From JAEUSI01 sp036782915 (GTDB taxonomy: Bacteria; Bacteroidota; Ignavibacteria; Tepidaquicellales; Tepidaquicellaceae), in the NCBI GenBank assembly GCA_036782915.1, contig DAIPYE010000138.1:1-9043 (forward strand): a DNA stretch of 9,043 bases, read 5' to 3'. A model generated the notes under the pieces. It worked only from the letters and a program-made list of their open reading frames with translations, made no database searches and was not told the DNA's origin. Below, piece by piece: positions 7,335-9,043 of this stretch (position 1 is the stretch's first letter; each line of letters begins with the position of its first letter). The translations under genes were made by a program, and so were the position numbers.

Positions 7335-7745
7335 AAGCTTTGGAAACATAAAATTTTACGACAAGTTTAGTATTATTTGCTCAATAGTATCTATTACAGA
7401 TTAAATTAACTAATTTTGAAACAAGTTATATCAAAAAAAAATGATTTATAAAAATATAAGAATCTGGAATATGTTAATTCATAAATAATCAGGAATAAAT
7501 AAGGAATGAACATGAGACTGTTTGTTATTTTATCCGCATGACACAGGCTTCCTTGATTTAAACAAATCAAACTCCGAATTTCCCACTTATGTTATTGTAG
7601 ACATTAAAACTTTTTTCGGAAAAAAAGCAATTGATATTTTTAAAATAATTGAAATCTTTGCAAATCATTAATCATAAATCAAAAATTAAAATTAGAAATA
7701 TAAAATAATAATTATAACTATTTCATAAAATAAAAAACTAATAAA
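7335..7745. other. Intergenic leader upstream of the VCBS-repeat gene, with a short unexplained open frame
   Basis: AT-rich, no recognised gene. A TAATTTTG at 7411-7418 matches the -7 box, but no TTG lies at the right distance. From 7516 to the TAA at 7669-7671 one frame is open for 51 codons and reads TGFLDLNKSNSEFPTYVIVD then IKTFFGKKAIDIFKIIEIF. It has no ATG or GTG start and sits just after a TGA, so it may be the tail of a lost gene or chance. In another frame, ATG at 7507 gives only MNMRLFVILSA before TGA. The last 75 nt before the ATG at 7746 are almost free of G and C. Confidence 0.4.
7631..7660 (+). promoter_or_regulatory. Candidate Bacteroidota-type promoter for the VCBS-repeat gene
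   Basis: TTG at 7631-7633 is followed by 19 nt and then AATCTTTG at 7653-7660, which differs from TAnnTTTG in the first base only. The spacing equals that of the better promoter at 167-197. Transcription would start near 7667, giving a leader of about 80 nt before the ATG at 7746. Confidence 0.45.
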
Positions 7746-9043
7746 ATGAAAAATGAAATTACAAAATCAGGTATTGGCAATAGTTCTTCCAAAAATTATA
7801 ATGCAGTAATTTTAAATGTAAAAACAGTAAAAGCTGTTATGATATTTGTTTTTACAATTTTTGCCTGCGGACTTTTTGCACAGCCGGTAGTAACTTCATT
7901 TTCACCGCTAAGCGGACCGGTCGGGACAATGGTTACTATTTCTGGTAGCGGATTCAATACATCTCTTGCAAACAACATAGTTTTTTTTGGAGCTGCAATT
8001 GGCACGGTATCGTTTTCATCTGCAACAAGTTTAACAGTAAGCGTTCCGGCAGGTGCTAACTATCAGTATATTTCGGTAACAAATCTTGATGTCAATCTGA
8101 CCGGTTATTCTTTAAAGCCTTTCTTATTTACATTTCCCGGAGGATGTAAACCTCCTGTTTTTGAAACAGGTGTTGCATTCACAGCAGGAACACAACCTTA
8201 TTCAGTAAATATTTGTGACATAGACGGAGATGGCAAGTCTGATCTGGCTGTTGCAAATTTAGGCAGTAATACTGTTTCAGTTTTTAGAAATATTTCAACT
8301 TCCGGAGGAGTAAGCTTTGCACCGAATGTAGACTTTGCAACTGGAGGAAACCCAATTTCCGTAAGCTACGGAGACCTTGACGGTGACGGAAAACCTGACC
8401 TGGCAATTGCAAATTCAGGCAGCAATACCGTTTCAGTATTGAAAAATACATCCCCATCAGGAACGGTTAGTTTTGCAGCAAAGGTTGACTTTACAACAGG
8501 ATTATTACCACAAGGGGTCAGCATAGGCGACATTGACATGGACGGCAAGCCTGATATGGTTGTTGTAAATCAAGCCGGAAATAGCACTTCAGTATTTCGC
8601 AATACATCCACAGGTGGGGTAATAAATTCCGGAAGTTTTGCAGCTAAGGTTGACTTTGCATCAGGATCAGGTCCTAAATCAGTCAGTATCGGTGACATAG
8701 ACGGAGACGGTAAGCCCGATGTGGTTGTTGCAAATTCAGTTAACGCAGACGTAGCAGTATTGCGCAATACATCTGTAAGCGGTGTTATAAATTCAGGAAG
8801 TTTTGCAGCAAGCGTTTATTTCTCAACATTTAACGGTACAGTAGGTTATAATCCGTGGTCAGTATGCATTGGTGACATAGACGGAGACGGAAAGCCGGAA
8901 CTGGTTGTTGCTAATTTTTTTGAAAATGTTAATATGGTAAGTTCTGTATCTCTATTCCAAAATATTTCCACATCGGGAAATGTTAATTTTGCATCAAGCA
9001 TATACTTTTACCCGGGATCAAAAGCAAGTTCGGTGAAATTAGG
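7746..9043 (+). CDS. Secreted IPT/TIG and FG-GAP/VCBS repeat protein (partial, runs off right edge)
   Basis: 432 codons are open from ATG 7746 to the window end with no stop. Residues 1-30 are a polar n-region; 31-45 (VMIFVFTIFACGLFA) are a signal-peptide core, with cleavage likely at GLFA-QP. Residues 47-126 form an IPT/TIG Ig-like domain, beginning PVVTSFSPLSGPVGTMVTIS and including GSGFNTSLANNIVFFG. Five calcium-loop repeats follow: DIDGDGKSDLAVAN (158-171), DLDGDGKPDLAIAN (210-223), DIDMDGKPDMVVVN (262-275), DIDGDGKPDVVVAN (317-330) and DIDGDGKPELVVAN (377-390), each leading to an SVxRNTS-like strand. They should build a beta-propeller on the cell surface. Such proteins in Bacteroidota often end in a type IX secretion C-terminal domain, which would lie beyond the edge. 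An ATG at 7839 is a poorer start because it removes the positive n-region. Ligand and role are unknown. Confidence 0.9.
   Translation, partial: MKNEITKSGIGNSSSKNYNAVILNVKTVKAVMIFVFTIFACGLFAQPVVTSFSPLSGPVGTMVTISGSGFNTSLANNIVFFGAAIGTVSFSSATSLTVSVPAGANYQYISVTNLDVNLTGYSLKPFLFTFPGGCKPPVFETGVAFTAGTQPYSVNICDIDGDGKSDLAVANLGSNTVSVFRNISTSGGVSFAPNVDFATGGNPISVSYGDLDGDGKPDLAIANSGSNTVSVLKNTSPSGTVSFAAKVDFTTGLLPQGVSIGDIDMDGKPDMVVVNQAGNSTSVFRNTSTGGVINSGSFAAKVDFASGSGPKSVSIGDIDGDGKPDVVVANSVNADVAVLRNTSVSGVINSGSFAASVYFSTFNGTVGYNPWSVCIGDIDGDGKPELVVANFFENVNMVSSVSLFQNISTSGNVNFASSIYFYPGSKASSVKL
8217..8915 (+). repeat. Five VCBS/FG-GAP repeats in the intact propeller gene
   Basis: Cores start at residues 158, 210, 262, 317 and 377, so the spacing grows 52, 52, 55, 60 codons. 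The DNA of the later cores is nearly the same: GGTGACATAGACGGAGACGG occurs at both the fourth and fifth repeats. The linker word GGAAGTTTTGCAGC also occurs twice. This points to fairly recent internal duplication or conversion. Confidence 0.85.

Noticed and set aside
7507..7542. Small peptide MNMRLFVILSA as a toxin or leader peptide
   Set aside because: Only 11 codons, no ribosome site, no antisense RNA or partner seen. A chance frame is as likely.
7863..7880. Lipobox at the Cys in FTIFACGLFA, making the VCBS protein a lipoprotein
   Set aside because: The residue two before Cys is Phe, which fits poorly, and a standard signal peptidase I site (GLFA-QP) follows.
7796..8767. Minus-strand open frames opposite the VCBS-repeat gene (7796-8005, 8366-8548, 8570-8767)
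   Set aside because: They mirror the repeats of the plus-strand gene and give low-complexity proteins without signals or known domains.
8217..8915. Regular repeats as a CRISPR array or tandem DNA element
   Set aside because: Spacing is 156-180 nt, in frame, and the repeats encode calcium loops, so they are protein repeats.

Overview
The window is AT-rich DNA that looks like a member of the Ignavibacteria (Bacteroidota/Chlorobi relatives). The grounds are: secreted proteins built from FG-GAP/VCBS propeller repeats with a dockerin-like tail, a 492-residue helical protein of a type I associate with that group, A-rich leaders without Shine-Dalgarno sequences, and promoter-like pairs of the Bacteroidota kind (TTG, 19 nt, TAnnTTTG). 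The assignment is inferred from memory of families, not from a search.

Layout. (1) 1-53: the first 17 codons of a minus-strand secreted or membrane protein, with a good Bacteroidota-type promoter at 167-197. (2) 317-1795: an intact 492-aa protein of unknown function, probably starting at TTG, followed by a hairpin/terminator. (3) 2079-4502: a large MscS-family mechanosensitive channel with a signal peptide, a long extracytoplasmic helical region and about eleven membrane helices. (4) 4725-7188: a graveyard. A 70-codon N-terminal scrap resembling BadF/BadG-type ATPases runs by an ATGA overlap into a 5'-truncated secreted protein with five integrin-type FG-GAP blades, Ig/Fn-like modules and a dockerin-like C-terminus. 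That second gene carries seven in-frame stops and four single-base frameshifts, and it ends at a convincing terminator at 7301-7334. (5) 7189-7745: a 557-bp AT-rich spacer with a short unexplained open frame and a candidate promoter. (6) 7746-9043: an intact, incomplete gene for a secreted IPT/TIG plus VCBS-repeat protein that runs off the right edge.

The genes do not look like one pathway. The envelope is the common theme: an exported protein, an osmotic safety valve, and two cell-surface propeller proteins, one dead and one alive. I did not find a convincing new system. The most informative feature is the decayed region: its stops and odd Cys codons fall repeatedly where conserved glycines are expected, consistent with G-to-T changes, and all four frameshifts are single-base losses. 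This fits genuine pseudogene decay better than an altered genetic code, because TAA and TGA both interrupt it and the intact neighbours show no interruption.
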